Part shown: piece by piece, positions 15,092 to 23,971 of the stretch
Numbering within the stretch: position 1 is the first letter of the stretch
How the letters are laid out: every line of letters begins with the position of its first letter
Source of the DNA: Hymenobacter guriensis
Lineage (GTDB): Bacteria; Bacteroidota; Bacteroidia; Cytophagales; Hymenobacteraceae
Length of the DNA stretch: 64,000 nucleotides
NCBI RefSeq assembly: GCF_015773195.1
Contig: NZ_JADWYK010000018.1
Coordinates: 1 to 64,000 of the forward strand
Direction: 5' to 3'
The notes under the pieces: model-generated
The model's database searches: none
The model's input: only the letters and a program-made list of their open reading frames with translations
Told to the model about the DNA's origin: nothing
Program-made: the position numbers and the translations under genes

Positions 15092-15973
15092 CTACTGCAC
15101 CAGCACGGCGTTGGCGCGCAGGATTTTGGCGAAAAACAAGGCGTGAAAAGGGAGGGAGTTTTCCCAGTATTCCCAGGTGTGGGCGCCGGGCCGCTCGGTG
15201 TACTCGTGGGGCGTGGCGTTGTACACCAGGCGGCGGTGCAGCTCCCGGTTGGGCTCAATGAGGAAGTCATCCACCCCACAGTCGATGATGAGGGGCAGGC
15301 CGTTAGCCTTGAACTGATCGGCCAGGGGCAGCACCATGTACTTGCTGAGGTAGGTTTCCGGAGTAGCGCCCACGGGGCCCAGAATGGGCACAAACCGCTC
15401 GGAAGTGCGCTTGGCTTCCTCGGGGTTCTGCCTCCAGCGGGCCGTGCTGATGTCGACGGCACCGCTCATGCTGCCAGCCGCGCAGTATAGGTCGGGGTGA
15501 CGGGCCGAGAGGTAAAGGGCCCCGTGCCCGCCCATCGACAAGCCGGTGATGACGCGCCCTTTCCGGTCGCGCACGGTGCGGTACGTCTGGTCGATTTTCT
15601 GGATTACTTCCTGGGTAATGTAGGTTTCAAACTGGCTGCCCGGATTCACCGGGCTGTCGATGTACCAGGCAAATTCCTCTCCTTCCGGCATCACAATGAT
15701 GAGGTTGTACTGGTCGGCCAGGCGGTGCACCAGCTGCTTGTCGGGTGTTTTGGCCAGCCAGTCGGAGTAGTGGCCGGTGGCGCCGTGCAGCAGGTACAGA
15801 ACCGGAAAGCTGGCCTTTTTCTGCTTGGTGTAAGCGTTGGGCAGCACCACGTTGGCGCGGTAGGTTTTGTGCATAGCCGCGCTGGGAATAGCCAGCGTAT
15901 CGACCTTGGCCCCGAAGGCTGCACCCGTGTAGCCAATCAGCAGCAGGAAAAGAAAAGAGCGGAAAAAGCGCAT
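15092..15973 (-). CDS. Secreted esterase (esterase D-like alpha/beta hydrolase)
   Basis: A 293-residue alpha/beta hydrolase. The ATG at 15973 begins a signal peptide (FFRSFLFLLLIGYTGAAFGA). PVLYLLHGATGHYSDW gives the oxyanion segment, and GLSMGGHGAL is the nucleophile elbow with serine. DDFLIEPN and the last HTWEYWENSLPF supply the expected Asp and His. The set is typical of the putative esterase family (S-formylglutathione hydrolase/antigen-85-like). Export makes it a poor candidate for pimeloyl-ACP esterase in biotin synthesis. Confidence 0.85.
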   Translation of the reverse strand: MRFFRSFLFLLLIGYTGAAFGAKVDTLAIPSAAMHKTYRANVVLPNAYTKQKKASFPVLYLLHGATGHYSDWLAKTPDKQLVHRLADQYNLIIVMPEGEEFAWYIDSPVNPGSQFETYITQEVIQKIDQTYRTVRDRKGRVITGLSMGGHGALYLSARHPDLYCAAGSMSGAVDISTARWRQNPEEAKRTSERFVPILGPVGATPETYLSKYMVLPLADQFKANGLPLIIDCGVDDFLIEPNRELHRRLVYNATPHEYTERPGAHTWEYWENSLPFHALFFAKILRANAVLVQ

Positions 15974-16001
15974 GTTTTCTGGTAAATAAGGTGAAACAAG
16001 A

Positions 16002-16040
16002 CACCGGCCGCTGCCCGGCAATGCAGGCGGCGGCCGGTGC
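16002..16040 (-). terminator. GC-rich hairpin between genes
   Basis: CACCGGCCGC and GCGGCCGGTG form a strong stem between the small gene at 16070-16333 and the esterase start. The minus-strand continuation TCTTGTTTCACC is only weakly T-rich, so it is a possible terminator of the bioB transcript. Confidence 0.4.
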
Positions 16041-16069
16041 GCAAAGAGCTCAACGAGAACGGGCCGGCG

Positions 16070-16333
16070 CTAGGCGTCGAAGCGGGTAGCGGCCAGCCAT
16101 ACGCTGCCGTCCCGCCCGAAGCTGCGGGCACTGATGACCACCCAGCTGTCTTCTACCTCCACCCGGTCGCCCACCGACGGCAGCACGCCGTGCAGCGAAA
16201 CAATGCCGCTGATGGCCGCGCCAATCTCGTCTTCCAGTTCCGAAATCAGCTCGTGGGCCTCGCGGGGCTCGTGCTGCTGCCGGAACTCTTCGGCGTAGCC
16301 GTAGTCAAGGTTCAGATCAAATACAATGCTCAT
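16070..16333 (-). CDS. Small hypothetical protein downstream of bioB
   Basis: An 87-residue acidic protein. The start MSIVFDL at 16333 is preferred over upstream codons because the extra N-terminal part is antisense-like and arginine-rich. It has a helical middle (AHELISELEDEIGAAISGIV) and a beta-like end (GDRVEVEDSWVVISARSFG, DGSVWLAATRFDA). It starts 41 bp after the bioB stop on the same strand and is likely co-transcribed. No family recognised. Confidence 0.55.
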   Translation of the reverse strand: MSIVFDLNLDYGYAEEFRQQHEPREAHELISELEDEIGAAISGIVSLHGVLPSVGDRVEVEDSWVVISARSFGRDGSVWLAATRFDA

Positions 16334-16373
16334 GCGGCAGGAAAGAATTGTGTCAGGCTGAGCTTGCCGAAGC

Positions 16374-17381
16374 TTACGCTTCCACAGCAGTTTCGCGGCC
16401 CAGTACCATAGCGCCTTCGGGCACATCCTTGAACGACTTGCGGGGCTTGAGGCCCAGCAAAGCAAACATCTGCTTGTCGGCGTCGAAGTTGGGGTTGGGC
16501 GTGGTCAGCAGCTTCTCGCCGCTGAAGATGGAGTTGGCGCCGGCCAGGAAGCACAGGGCCTGCTCCGTGACGGGCATTTCCTGGCGGCCGGCCGAGAGAC
16601 GCACCATCGTGTGGGGCATCAGGATACGGGCCGTGCCAATCATGCGCAGCATTTCCCACACGCTCACGCGGGGTTGGTCGGCCAGGGGCGTGCCTTGCAC
16701 CGGCACCAGCGCATTCACCGGCACGCTCTCGGGGTGCTGGGGCAGCGTGGCCAGCGTGTGCAGCATGGCAATGCGGTCCTCGTCGGTTTCACCCAGTCCG
16801 ATGATACCGCCTGAGCACACCGAAATACCGGCTTTGCGCACGTGCTCCAGCGTGTTCAGCCGGTCGTCGTAGGTGCGGGTCGTGATGATGTCGTCGTACT
16901 TCTCGCGGCTGGTGTCGAGGTTGTGGTTGTAGGCATAGAGGCCGGCCTGCTTGAGGCGCTCGGCCTGGTACTCGTTCAGCATACCCAGGGTGCAGCACAC
17001 TTCCAGGCCCATATGGTTTACTTGCTCCACCATGCCCAACACCCGGTCGAAGTCGCGGTTGTCACGGATTTCGCGCCAAGCGGCGCCCATGCAGAAGCGG
17101 GTGCTGCCGCCGTCCTTGGCACGCTGGGCCGCGGCCAGCACTTCGGCGTCAGGCAGCAGCTTGTGGGCCTGCACGCCAGTGTGGTAGCGGGCGGCCTGCG
17201 GGCAGTAGGCGCAGTCCTCGGGGCAGCCGCCGGTTTTCACGCTCAGCAGGGTGCACACCTGCACTTCGCCGGTGGCCTGCGTCTGGGCATGAATAGCGGC
17301 CGCCTGGCTCACCAGTTCCAGCACGGGCAAATTGTAAATAGCTTTTACTTCGTCGAGGGTCCAGTCGGTACGGAGGTGCAT
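16374..17381 (-). CDS. bioB: Biotin synthase
   Basis: Radical SAM enzyme that inserts sulfur into dethiobiotin. The 335 residues start [18 protein letters not shown], as in other BioB proteins. The SAM-cluster motif is [12 protein letters not shown] (Cys53, Cys57, Cys60). The YNHNLDTS stretch, [13 protein letters not shown] and [16 protein letters not shown] are all diagnostic; the arginine in the last binds the auxiliary [2Fe-2S] cluster. The gene stands apart from bioF-bioD-bioA, separated by an esterase and two hypotheticals. A TAGCTTTG box is found about 60 bp upstream. Confidence 0.96.
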   Translation of the reverse strand: MHLRTDWTLDEVKAIYNLPVLELVSQAAAIHAQTQATGEVQVCTLLSVKTGGCPEDCAYCPQAARYHTGVQAHKLLPDAEVLAAAQRAKDGGSTRFCMGAAWREIRDNRDFDRVLGMVEQVNHMGLEVCCTLGMLNEYQAERLKQAGLYAYNHNLDTSREKYDDIITTRTYDDRLNTLEHVRKAGISVCSGGIIGLGETDEDRIAMLHTLATLPQHPESVPVNALVPVQGTPLADQPRVSVWEMLRMIGTARILMPHTMVRLSAGRQEMPVTEQALCFLAGANSIFSGEKLLTTPNPNFDADKQMFALLGLKPRKSFKDVPEGAMVLGRETAVEA

Positions 17382-17439
17382 GGCAGGGCGGTTCAGAGTT
17401 GGTTTTGATGGGGCCGCACGCAACGCAGCCCGCCGGAGC

Positions 17440-17447
17440 CAAAGCTA
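17440..17447 (-). promoter_or_regulatory. TAGCTTTG -7 box upstream of bioB
   Basis: Exact TAnnTTTG match on the minus strand about 60 bp before the bioB ATG. It sits within GC-rich inverted-repeat sequence (GCGGCCCGCTGCG ... GGCGGGCTGCG) that could also terminate the upstream gene. No good -33 element seen. Confidence 0.35.
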
Positions 17448-17543
17448 CGCAGCGGGCCGCAAAATACACGTGAAGCAGCCTGACACCCGCTAAGAAAAGA
17501 CGGGTCAGCGCGGCAGGCAGGTGCCAACAGCCGGCTGACCGCC

Positions 17544-18611
17544 TCACGCCAAGTGAGTAGGGCGCTGCACAAACTGGCTGTACCGGTGCGCTGCGGCTGC
17601 CAGGCCGGTAGCTCCCTGAGCTAGTTCGGGGGTGAAAAACCGGGTTTCCAACCATACCGCGTGGGCCGTATAAATGTGTTTCCAGCATCCGGCTACCTGG
17701 CCATCGACCACGATAATGGGTTTGAAAATCCCATTGGCGGAAACTACCTGGGAAACGTAGCGCGGGTCGATAAACAACTCCCGGTTTTTATAGCCCAGGA
17801 AATATTCATCAAAGCCTGGCAGCAGGTAGGTGAAAGGCAGCGCCGGCGCACAGGCAGGGCCAGCACCTGCACTCCAGTATTCCTGCCCCGCTATTACCTG
17901 TCGCTGTAGGCCGGGCGCTGCGGCTGCCAGCCCTCGCCGCGCATCGCCAGCTGTCAGGCCCGACCACCAGATAAAGTCAGTTACAGTAGCCGGCCCGTGG
18001 CCGGTGAAGTACCGCTGAGTGAGTTCGGCCAGGGCTTCCTCGCGAGACCTGAGTGGCGTAGGCGGCAGCCAAGTGTCCAGCAGCGTGAACGTCGGCTCTT
18101 TTGCCTGCTGTGGCCCTTGGCAAATCACTTGGTTGAAGCTGGCCCATTGCAGGATGTGCAGCAGGCGTGGGCCCTGGGCAGGAATACCGGCCTGCTGCAA
18201 AGCCAGCGAAACGTCGGAGCGGGTGAGGAGCTGGCGCCGGGACAGGGCCTGCTCCAGTACGGCCCGGCATCGGTGCAAAGTGGCCTCATCAAGCCCCAGC
18301 TGCTGGTGGCGGGTGCGGCTGCCAGCCAGGATCCGGGGGGCCAGCAATGTAAGCAGCCACTGCACATCGGCTGCCGCAGCCAAGTGCAGCGTACCCCGAA
18401 ACAGCCAGGTGCGAATAACGGAGCCATCAGCAAAGGCCTGCGCAACGTCCTGCGCTGAACAGCCCGGCAGCCGCACTCCCAACGCCCACTGGGCCTGACT
18501 GTACTCCTGCGCCTGTAGCCCAACCAGCCGGGTGGCTACGGTAGCAGGCGTGCCACCCGACGGCTCGGCCAGCTGCTGCTGCACCAGCCGCTGCTGAAGA
18601 ATACTGTTCAT
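17544..18611 (-). CDS. AlkZ-like winged-helix DNA glycosylase family protein
   Basis: A 355-residue member of the HTH_42/YcaQ-AlkZ superfamily, whose proteins use three tandem winged helices to unhook or excise alkylated bases. The catalytic-type QxQ motif is present in VGLQAQEYSQAQWALG (Gln33, Gln35). SVIRTWLFRGTLHLAAAADV and GPATVTDFIWWSGLT follow as in the family. It lacks N-terminal export signals and is cytoplasmic. It lies 20 bp downstream of the next gene (18632), so the two are likely co-transcribed. Confidence 0.8.
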   Translation of the reverse strand: MNSILQQRLVQQQLAEPSGGTPATVATRLVGLQAQEYSQAQWALGVRLPGCSAQDVAQAFADGSVIRTWLFRGTLHLAAAADVQWLLTLLAPRILAGSRTRHQQLGLDEATLHRCRAVLEQALSRRQLLTRSDVSLALQQAGIPAQGPRLLHILQWASFNQVICQGPQQAKEPTFTLLDTWLPPTPLRSREEALAELTQRYFTGHGPATVTDFIWWSGLTAGDARRGLAAAAPGLQRQVIAGQEYWSAGAGPACAPALPFTYLLPGFDEYFLGYKNRELFIDPRYVSQVVSANGIFKPIIVVDGQVAGCWKHIYTAHAVWLETRFFTPELAQGATGLAAAAHRYSQFVQRPTHLA

Positions 18612-18631
18612 AGGCTAAAGCCAGGGAGAAG

Positions 18632-19033
18632 CTACTCCAACGGAGTGGTGTTGCCTTTGCTGTCGCGGGTGTTCTTCTGCACGGCAATGGCGCCGAACAG
18701 GCTGAGCATAAACGACATGGCGTAAAACCCTTTTTCACTGAGCGCCAGGGAAGCATTCCAGAGCCCCACAGCCAGCAGCATAATGGCGGCAATGGTGGAA
18801 AACCAGCACAGGCTGTAGTAGATGCTGGTGACGGGAATGCCTTCCAGCTGGTCGCGCACACTCTTCTGCAGCGACACGGCCGCAAACAGCCCGAACAGCA
18901 GAATGGTAAAGTAATAGCCCTTTTCGTTGAGTAGCATCTGCGCGTTCCAGAGGCCTACGATGAAGGCGGCCATGCCGGCCAGCAAGGCCACCCAGGAGGC
19001 GGCCACAAAGGCATTGGAGGGTTTGGTACTCAT
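18632..19033 (-). CDS. YiaA/YiaB-type inner-membrane protein
   Basis: A 133-residue protein made of two copies of a two-helix membrane unit (residues about 8-60 and 68-120). Both copies carry the GLWNAxxxLxEKGxY signature: [15 protein letters not shown] and [15 protein letters not shown]. This is the YiaAB family pattern. Four transmembrane helices are expected. Function unknown; a role in stress or envelope is suggested for E. coli YiaA but not certain. A TATGTTTG box is found 58 bp upstream. Confidence 0.85.
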   Translation of the reverse strand: MSTKPSNAFVAASWVALLAGMAAFIVGLWNAQMLLNEKGYYFTILLFGLFAAVSLQKSVRDQLEGIPVTSIYYSLCWFSTIAAIMLLAVGLWNASLALSEKGFYAMSFMLSLFGAIAVQKNTRDSKGNTTPLE

Positions 19034-19091
19034 AACAGTTCAGGCAACAGGTGAAAGTGAAAGAAACATCGGCCAGCAAGCTTCCGATGCT

Positions 19092-19099
19092 CAAACATA
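19092..19099 (-). promoter_or_regulatory. TATGTTTG -7 box
   Basis: Exact TAnnTTTG match upstream of the YiaA-like gene on the minus strand. Confidence 0.4.
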
Positions 19100-19295
19100 G
19101 CGTTCTGCCGCGGCTTACGGTTGGGTAAGAATTTCCAAAATCTGACTTTAGGCCACGCGCAGCGGAAGGGGGTTGCAGCGCCCTGAAACTCACTTTGAGG
19201 CTAGAAATCTGAATAGTTCAGGGGAGCAATCTGATTTTTCAAGCAAGGATATTTTCCCTAAATGAAGGAGAAGAAGCGCCTAAGCATAACGTGAT

Positions 19296-19382
19296 GTAGG
19301 GGCGGGGCTTGCCCCCGCCCGTCGTTGAACAACGAGTGCAAGGTTCGTTCACCGATGGGCGGGGGCAAGCCCTGCACCCTAC
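19296..19382. repeat. REP-like inverted repeat, family B copy 2
   Basis: An 87-bp element. The left side GTAGGGGCGGGGCTTGCC and the right side ending CAAGCCCTGCACCCTAC match the copy at 9014-9101, but the arms have diverged by several bases and one short deletion. It lies in the intergenic gap between the YiaA-like gene and the end of rluF. Confidence 0.8.
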
Positions 19383-19401
19383 TTCTGCCTTCCCCAAAAC
19401 A

Positions 19402-19434
19402 CAACGGGCTGCTCCGTGGTAGAGCAGCCCGTTG
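19402..19434 (-). terminator. Intrinsic terminator after rluF
   Basis: Perfect 13-bp stem CAACGGGCTGCTC / GAGCAGCCCGTTG, followed on the minus strand by TGTTTTGG. It starts 20 bp after the rluF stop. Confidence 0.7.
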
Positions 19435-19453
19435 GTCAGCTAGGAAACGAAGT

Positions 19454-20602
19454 TCACGACCGTTTACCGCCCCGGCTGGGGGCGTTGCGGCTGCTGCCGC
19501 GGGTGCCCGAGTTGCCTTTGGGCGTGCGGTTGAGCGTTTTAGAGGCGGTCTGACGCTTGCCACCCGAGGCGCCGGCCGGGCGGCCCGGCTTGCCGGCAGC
19601 TGCGCCGGGCCGCGGGCCTACCACGTTGGTAGGCCGGCCCGAGCCCGCCGACCGGCCCGCCGAAGCCAGTCCTTTGGGGGCGGAGGATTTGCGGCCGGGA
19701 GCGGGCTTGTCTACCCAGGCGCCGGCAAGCTTGGTTTTGGGTTTGCGCGTTGCGTCGGCTTCGTCGTCGGTGGAGGCGGGGCGGGCCACGGCGGGACGTA
19801 TGGTGATGGGACGGGCGGTTTTGCGGCCGGGGCGGTCGGCCCACTGCGTGGCGGTGGATACGCTCTTGCGGCGGCGCGGCGTGGAACCGTCGTCGGCGCT
19901 GCTGGAGTTTTCCAGCATCTCAAACAGCACTTTCAGCTCCTTTTCCGTCAGCTCGCGCCACTCGTTCAGGCCCAGGCCTTTGATGCTGATGTTCATCACC
20001 CGAATGCGCTCCAGCTGCACCACTTCGTAGCCGAAATGCTCGCACATGCGCCGGATCTGGCGGTTCATGCCCTGGATGAGGGTAATGCGGAAGATGTAGG
20101 GTGTCTCTTTCACCACCTTGCACTTCTGCGTCATCACTCCCAAAATGGGCACTCCATTGGCCATGGCCTCAATGAAGTCGTCGCGCAGGGGCTTGTCCAC
20201 CATCACCACGTACTCCTTCTCGTGCTGGTTGCCGGCACGCAGGATTTTGTTGACGATGTCACCGTTGCTGGTCAGCAGAATCAGCCCCTGCGACTCCTTA
20301 TCCAAGCGGCCCACCGGGAAGATGCGCACCGAGTGCTTGATGGCCCGGATGATGTTGTCGCGGATGCTGGTATCGGTGGTAGTTACGATGCCTGGGGGCT
20401 TGTTGTAGGCAATATAGATGGCATCTTCCTCGGCCCGGGGCTCGATGGCAATGCCGTTGACTACAACGCGGTCCTTGCTGGTTACTTGGTCGCCGATGGC
20501 GGCGCGCTTGCCATTGACCAGCACGTTGCCCTGCTCGATGTGGCGGTCGGCTTCGCGGCGGGAGCAGACGCCGCTTTCGCTGATGTATTTGTTGAGACGC
20601 AT
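19454..20602 (-). CDS. rluF: 23S rRNA pseudouridine synthase, RluF type
   Basis: A 382-residue RsuA/RluF-family pseudouridine synthase acting on 23S rRNA (U2604 region in E. coli). The start [19 protein letters not shown] opens an S4 RNA-binding domain (residues 1-60). The catalytic domain follows, with [10 protein letters not shown] and the catalytic aspartate motif [37 protein letters not shown] is the RluF-type signature. After about residue 245 it carries a basic, Gly/Pro/Arg-rich low-complexity tail of some 130 residues, probably disordered and RNA-interacting. Confidence 0.9.
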   Translation of the reverse strand: MRLNKYISESGVCSRREADRHIEQGNVLVNGKRAAIGDQVTSKDRVVVNGIAIEPRAEEDAIYIAYNKPPGIVTTTDTSIRDNIIRAIKHSVRIFPVGRLDKESQGLILLTSNGDIVNKILRAGNQHEKEYVVMVDKPLRDDFIEAMANGVPILGVMTQKCKVVKETPYIFRITLIQGMNRQIRRMCEHFGYEVVQLERIRVMNISIKGLGLNEWRELTEKELKVLFEMLENSSSADDGSTPRRRKSVSTATQWADRPGRKTARPITIRPAVARPASTDDEADATRKPKTKLAGAWVDKPAPGRKSSAPKGLASAGRSAGSGRPTNVVGPRPGAAAGKPGRPAGASGGKRQTASKTLNRTPKGNSGTRGSSRNAPSRGGKRS

Positions 20603-20652
20603 AGGGAGGGGACTTCGTGCCTGGTAGTGCGTGCTTAGGCAAAAGCCAAGCA

Positions 20653-20690
20653 AGCGGCCCGCCGCATCACCCAGACGCAAGCGGGCCGCA
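20653..20690 (-). terminator. Imperfect GC-rich terminator-like hairpin
   Basis: GCGGCCCGC and GCGGGCCGC face each other between the rluF start and the stop of the gene at 20752. On the minus strand the stem is followed by a loosely T-rich stretch. Confidence 0.4.
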
Positions 20691-20751
20691 AGTTACGCAG
20701 AATCAAGGCGGCCTACCAGCTTGGGCCTAGTCGCGCGCCGGACAGAGGCGG

Positions 20752-21483
20752 CTAGCGCGGTGTACTATGGGGCTGGCTGGACTGAGCCAGCATGCTCTGC
20801 TGCCAAATAACCTGCCCGGTGCGGTCAACGGCCAGGGCACCGGTCATGGCTTTGTCGGACCCGGCTATCATGCTGTGCGGAACGGCTTTGCCAAGGAAGA
20901 GGTACCCGTCGTCGTGACCCACGCGCAGGCCCCGGGTGCCATCTTCCAGCACAAACATATGGATGGCCTCGCCCTGTTCGTCGTCCAGGCCGAAGGCACC
21001 GCGGGTCTTTCCTTCGGCTGTTACCGAAACGCCTACGCCGCCCCGCTCAAAGCCCTGGTCATCGTTGAACGTCATCCCGGCTGAGCGTACTTGGCGGCGG
21101 CCCGTGTTGGGGTCCGGCATGGTTTCGCCCACCACCACTTTATCGAAGCCCTGCTCGTTGAGAAACACGATGCCGTTGGCGCTGTGGTCGTAGCCAGCGT
21201 ACCAGTCCATGTATTTCTTGCCGCCCAGCTTGGGCGCCCACTCTTTGGCTACGCGCTGCAGATTCGTCCGGACGCGGCTGCGGGAGGCTGGTATGGGGGC
21301 CCCAATGAGTATACGGTCGCGGCCCTGCGCATCTTCAATGACGATACCCTGGGCGCGGATAACGGATTTATTGGCCGTGGTCAGGCTGAATAATATAAAG
21401 GCCAGCATGAGCAGGCTGCTGGTCAGGGCATAGCCTTTCAACCAGGTTACCTGGCGTTGGAGGGAGTGAAGTTCGGTTTGCAT
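20752..21483 (-). CDS. Membrane-anchored hypothetical protein
   Basis: A 243-residue protein. A short basic/coiled N-terminus (MQTELHSLQRQVTWLKGY) and one transmembrane helix (residues about 18-38) are followed by a beta-rich region with repeated GxxDxxG turns (IEDAQGRDRILIG, NEQGFDKVVVG, DDQGFERGGVGVSV, DDEQGEAIHMFVLEDG). The arrangement resembles Bacteroidota proteins of unknown function with strand-turn repeats facing the periplasm. Family not named. Confidence 0.65.
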   Translation of the reverse strand: MQTELHSLQRQVTWLKGYALTSSLLMLAFILFSLTTANKSVIRAQGIVIEDAQGRDRILIGAPIPASRSRVRTNLQRVAKEWAPKLGGKKYMDWYAGYDHSANGIVFLNEQGFDKVVVGETMPDPNTGRRQVRSAGMTFNDDQGFERGGVGVSVTAEGKTRGAFGLDDEQGEAIHMFVLEDGTRGLRVGHDDGYLFLGKAVPHSMIAGSDKAMTGALAVDRTGQVIWQQSMLAQSSQPHSTPR

Positions 21484-21615
21484 AGCTTACTGAGAAAGAG
21501 AAAAAGAGTGGACAGGCAGATTATTTACTTGCTGATGCCCCTTCAGATTCTTGTTTCGTGGTAAGCGTTGCCTTAAAATGCCTTACTCACATTATCATGT
21601 GAAGAGCCAGTTTGG

Positions 21616-21969
21616 TTAATTGGCCGGCCTAGAGGCGAGGAACTGCTGCACGGCCGCATCTAGCTCATCTGGTAGCTCAGCCGGAGCCAGCACGCGCAAA
21701 GCCAGCGGCGCGCTACCGCCTATAGGCTGATACTGGCCCTGGGTAGGCGTAAACCGTAAGCTGCCCTGCTGAAACTCGCGCTGTTGCTCGCCATCGGCTT
21801 TCGTCATAGAAACAAACTCCAGCAACTCCAGCATCTGGGTGGCTTTGTCGAAGCGCAGCCAGGAGTATACGTCGGCGGGGTTAGCGCTTTGCACGTCAAG
21901 GCGCTTGATTTCGAGGATATAGGTGGTATCGGCTTCCAGCAGGAAGAGGGTACGGTAGGGAACGGACAT
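21616..21969 (-). CDS. Hypothetical protein
   Basis: A 117-residue protein without signal peptide. It starts MSVPYRTLFLLEADTTYILEI and continues in beta strands (LEFVSMTKADGEQ, QGSLRFTPTQGQYQPIGG) and a C-terminal helix ending DAAVQQFLASRPAN. It follows the interrupted YD-repeat-like gene by only 18 bp, so the two were probably one transcription unit. No family recognised. Confidence 0.6.
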   Translation of the reverse strand: MSVPYRTLFLLEADTTYILEIKRLDVQSANPADVYSWLRFDKATQMLELLEFVSMTKADGEQQREFQQGSLRFTPTQGQYQPIGGSAPLALRVLAPAELPDELDAAVQQFLASRPAN

Positions 21970-21987
21970 AGCTGTCGAAAAAGTACT

Positions 21988-22776
21988 CTAATACGTGAAG
22001 GTTCGTTTCTCAATGAGTATCTTTTTCCCTTCAAAGTACTGATACTGTCGCGTCCAGGGACCCCGAAGTGAATAGTCGTAAGCGTACTCAATTTCGTCCC
22101 CCTGGCCATCAAACTAGCCACCCTGCGGTTGTGGGGCGCGGTGGAGCTTTACCAAGTCGCCCTGAGGATTGTACTCGTAAGTTTCCGTGTGGGAAGTGGT
22201 GCTTTTCTGGTCGTAACTAGTGCTGCGGCTGTGTCTGAGAGTTACTCGGCCGTTTGTATAGCTGAGTTCTACTGCGGATGTAGAAGGGCTTTTCAAGCCA
22301 TTGGTATAATTCGTAACGCTACAGTTGGTAGGGCGGTTATCCGAATCGAATTTCAGAAACTGCGTGACATATAGAGTGTCCGTATCGGTATAGCATACTT
22401 CCCGAAGCACCCGTGAGGAATCAGCATTGTAACGGTAGATGGTATATTGGCTGTGTTGGGTTCGACGATTGTTGATGTCAAACACTGTAACGTGCCGAAG
22501 CAATTGGTTGCGCTGATTGTAGGTATACATATACGTAGCTAAGTGACGCCGGCCCTGGTAACGCTTTTCAAGCACGGCCCGGCCTAGGGCATCAAATTGG
22601 TACACTGTCCAAAATCCGGCCGGCCCGCGGTTGAATGATTCTGTCTTCATGCGCTTGGCACCAGGGAAATGTTCGGTTTCTATAGCAAGATGTTGCGATT
22701 GCGCAAGCTGTGGCAACGAGTATAGCAGGCCGGTAACCAAGGCAAACCAGCGTGAGGCTTGTAAGAAAGAAAGCAT
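21988..22776 (-). pseudogene. Secreted YD-repeat-like protein interrupted by an in-frame TAG
   Basis: The N-terminal 220 codons (22114-22776) encode a signal peptide (SFLQASRWFALVTGLLYSLPQLAQS) and repeats of the Rhs/YD style: WTVYQFDALGRAVLEKRYQG, YTYNQRNQLLRHVTVF and TETYEYNPQGDLVKLH. A TAG at 22114-22116 stops the frame. The same frame then continues for 41 more codons to TAG at 21988-21990. That part includes IEYAYDYSLRGPWTRQYQYF and ends KKILIEKRTFTY, the normal ending of such proteins. The amber codon is therefore probably a recent nonsense mutation or sequence error. The shorter product could still be exported. Confidence 0.65.
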
Positions 22777-22833
22777 AAAAAAGACTGGAGATAGGTAAGG
22801 ATTTAGAAGATTAATCTGCTTAAGGGAAACGTC

Positions 22834-23892
22834 TTACAGCTTCACTGCTTTCTCGCCTTTATCCACGCCTAGCATCCATTTCGTGAGGCCGCGCATGTAG
22901 GTGGCTTGGTCGTCATACATGCTCATATGGGAGCCTTCGGGGCAGATGAGGGCGGTGCCGTGCTGCACTTTTTGGGCTACCATGCGCATATGCTCGGGGT
23001 CCATGGTATCGTGCCGGCCGCCGATGCTGAGTACGGGCACCGTGAGCTTGGGTAGATCGGCTACCCGGTCCCAGTTCAGGAGCTTACCAGAAGCGCCAAA
23101 CTCGCTGGGGCCCTGCATGGTCACGTACAGCGACTGGTTGGTTTTGCCCAGGGAGCGGGTCATGGGTTCGGGCAGCTGGGGCAGGCGGCACAGGTGCTGG
23201 GCGTAGAAGTTGGGTTCCAGCAGCTGCATGTAGCGTGGGTTTTGGAAATCCTTAGCCGCTTCAATCTTGCGGATTTCGGCCAGCACCTCGGGCTTGAGCT
23301 GGGGCGCCAGCACCTCGTTGGCGTACTTGTTATAGGCCGGAATGCTCATCATCATGTTGGAAATGACGAGGCCCTTGAGGTGCTGCTGGTACTTGAAGGC
23401 GTACTCAGCAGCCAGGATGCCGCCCCAGCTGTGGCCCAGCAGGTAAAAGTTGTCTTTATCGAGCTTGAGGGCCTGACGTACTTGTTCTACTTCCTCCACG
23501 TAGCGCGGCAGGCTCCACATGGCCGTATCCTTGGGGTTGTCGGAGTTGCCGCAGCCCAGTTGGTCGTAGTAGATGAACTCGATGCCTTCCTGGGGCAGGA
23601 AGCTTTCCATGCACTCGAAGTACTCGTGCGTGGCTCCCGGCCCGCCGTTGAGCAGTAGCAGCTTGATGCGCGGGTTGTTGCCGAAGCGCTTCGTCCACAC
23701 GTTGAACTTGCCCTTAGGCGTGTTGATAGAAACGATTTGCACGCCCCCGGTTTTTACCCGGGCGGTGTCGCCGCTGAAGTAAGTGGTGAGGCTGCCGTCG
23801 GCAGTAGTGGTTTCCGGCTTGGTGGGCGAGGAGCAGGCGCCGCTGAACAGGCCTAGGAGTAGCAGGCAGGTGCCAAGGAAAGGAGTGCGCAT
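22834..23892 (-). CDS. Proline iminopeptidase-like alpha/beta hydrolase lipoprotein
   Basis: A 352-residue hydrolase anchored by a lipobox (LLLGLFSGAC, cysteine 20). The oxyanion motif LLLNGGPGATHEYFE is the HGGPG segment of the prolyl-iminopeptidase family. The nucleophile elbow is LLGHSWGGILAAEYA. The acid is in the GGRHDTMDPEHMRM region and the histidine in CPEGSHMSMYDDQ. It likely removes N-terminal proline or similar residues from peptides in the periplasm or at the surface. The start at 23892 fits the lipobox; the upstream extension was rejected. Confidence 0.85.
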   Translation of the reverse strand: MRTPFLGTCLLLLGLFSGACSSPTKPETTTADGSLTTYFSGDTARVKTGGVQIVSINTPKGKFNVWTKRFGNNPRIKLLLLNGGPGATHEYFECMESFLPQEGIEFIYYDQLGCGNSDNPKDTAMWSLPRYVEEVEQVRQALKLDKDNFYLLGHSWGGILAAEYAFKYQQHLKGLVISNMMMSIPAYNKYANEVLAPQLKPEVLAEIRKIEAAKDFQNPRYMQLLEPNFYAQHLCRLPQLPEPMTRSLGKTNQSLYVTMQGPSEFGASGKLLNWDRVADLPKLTVPVLSIGGRHDTMDPEHMRMVAQKVQHGTALICPEGSHMSMYDDQATYMRGLTKWMLGVDKGEKAVKL

Positions 23893-23971
23893 GGTTGAAG
23901 GAGTGGGAAAGGTGCGGAAAGCTAAACCTACCGATAATTCCCGCCGGCGCCAACTGTTGCCCACGCCTATG

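Noticed and set aside
15092-15973. Pimeloyl-ACP methyl esterase (BioH/BioG-type) near bioB
   Set aside because: The protein has a clear export signal and esterase-D-like motifs, so it would not meet cytoplasmic pimeloyl-ACP.
19325-20638. 437-codon plus-strand ORF opposite rluF
   Set aside because: Antisense shadow; rluF has all catalytic motifs on the other strand.
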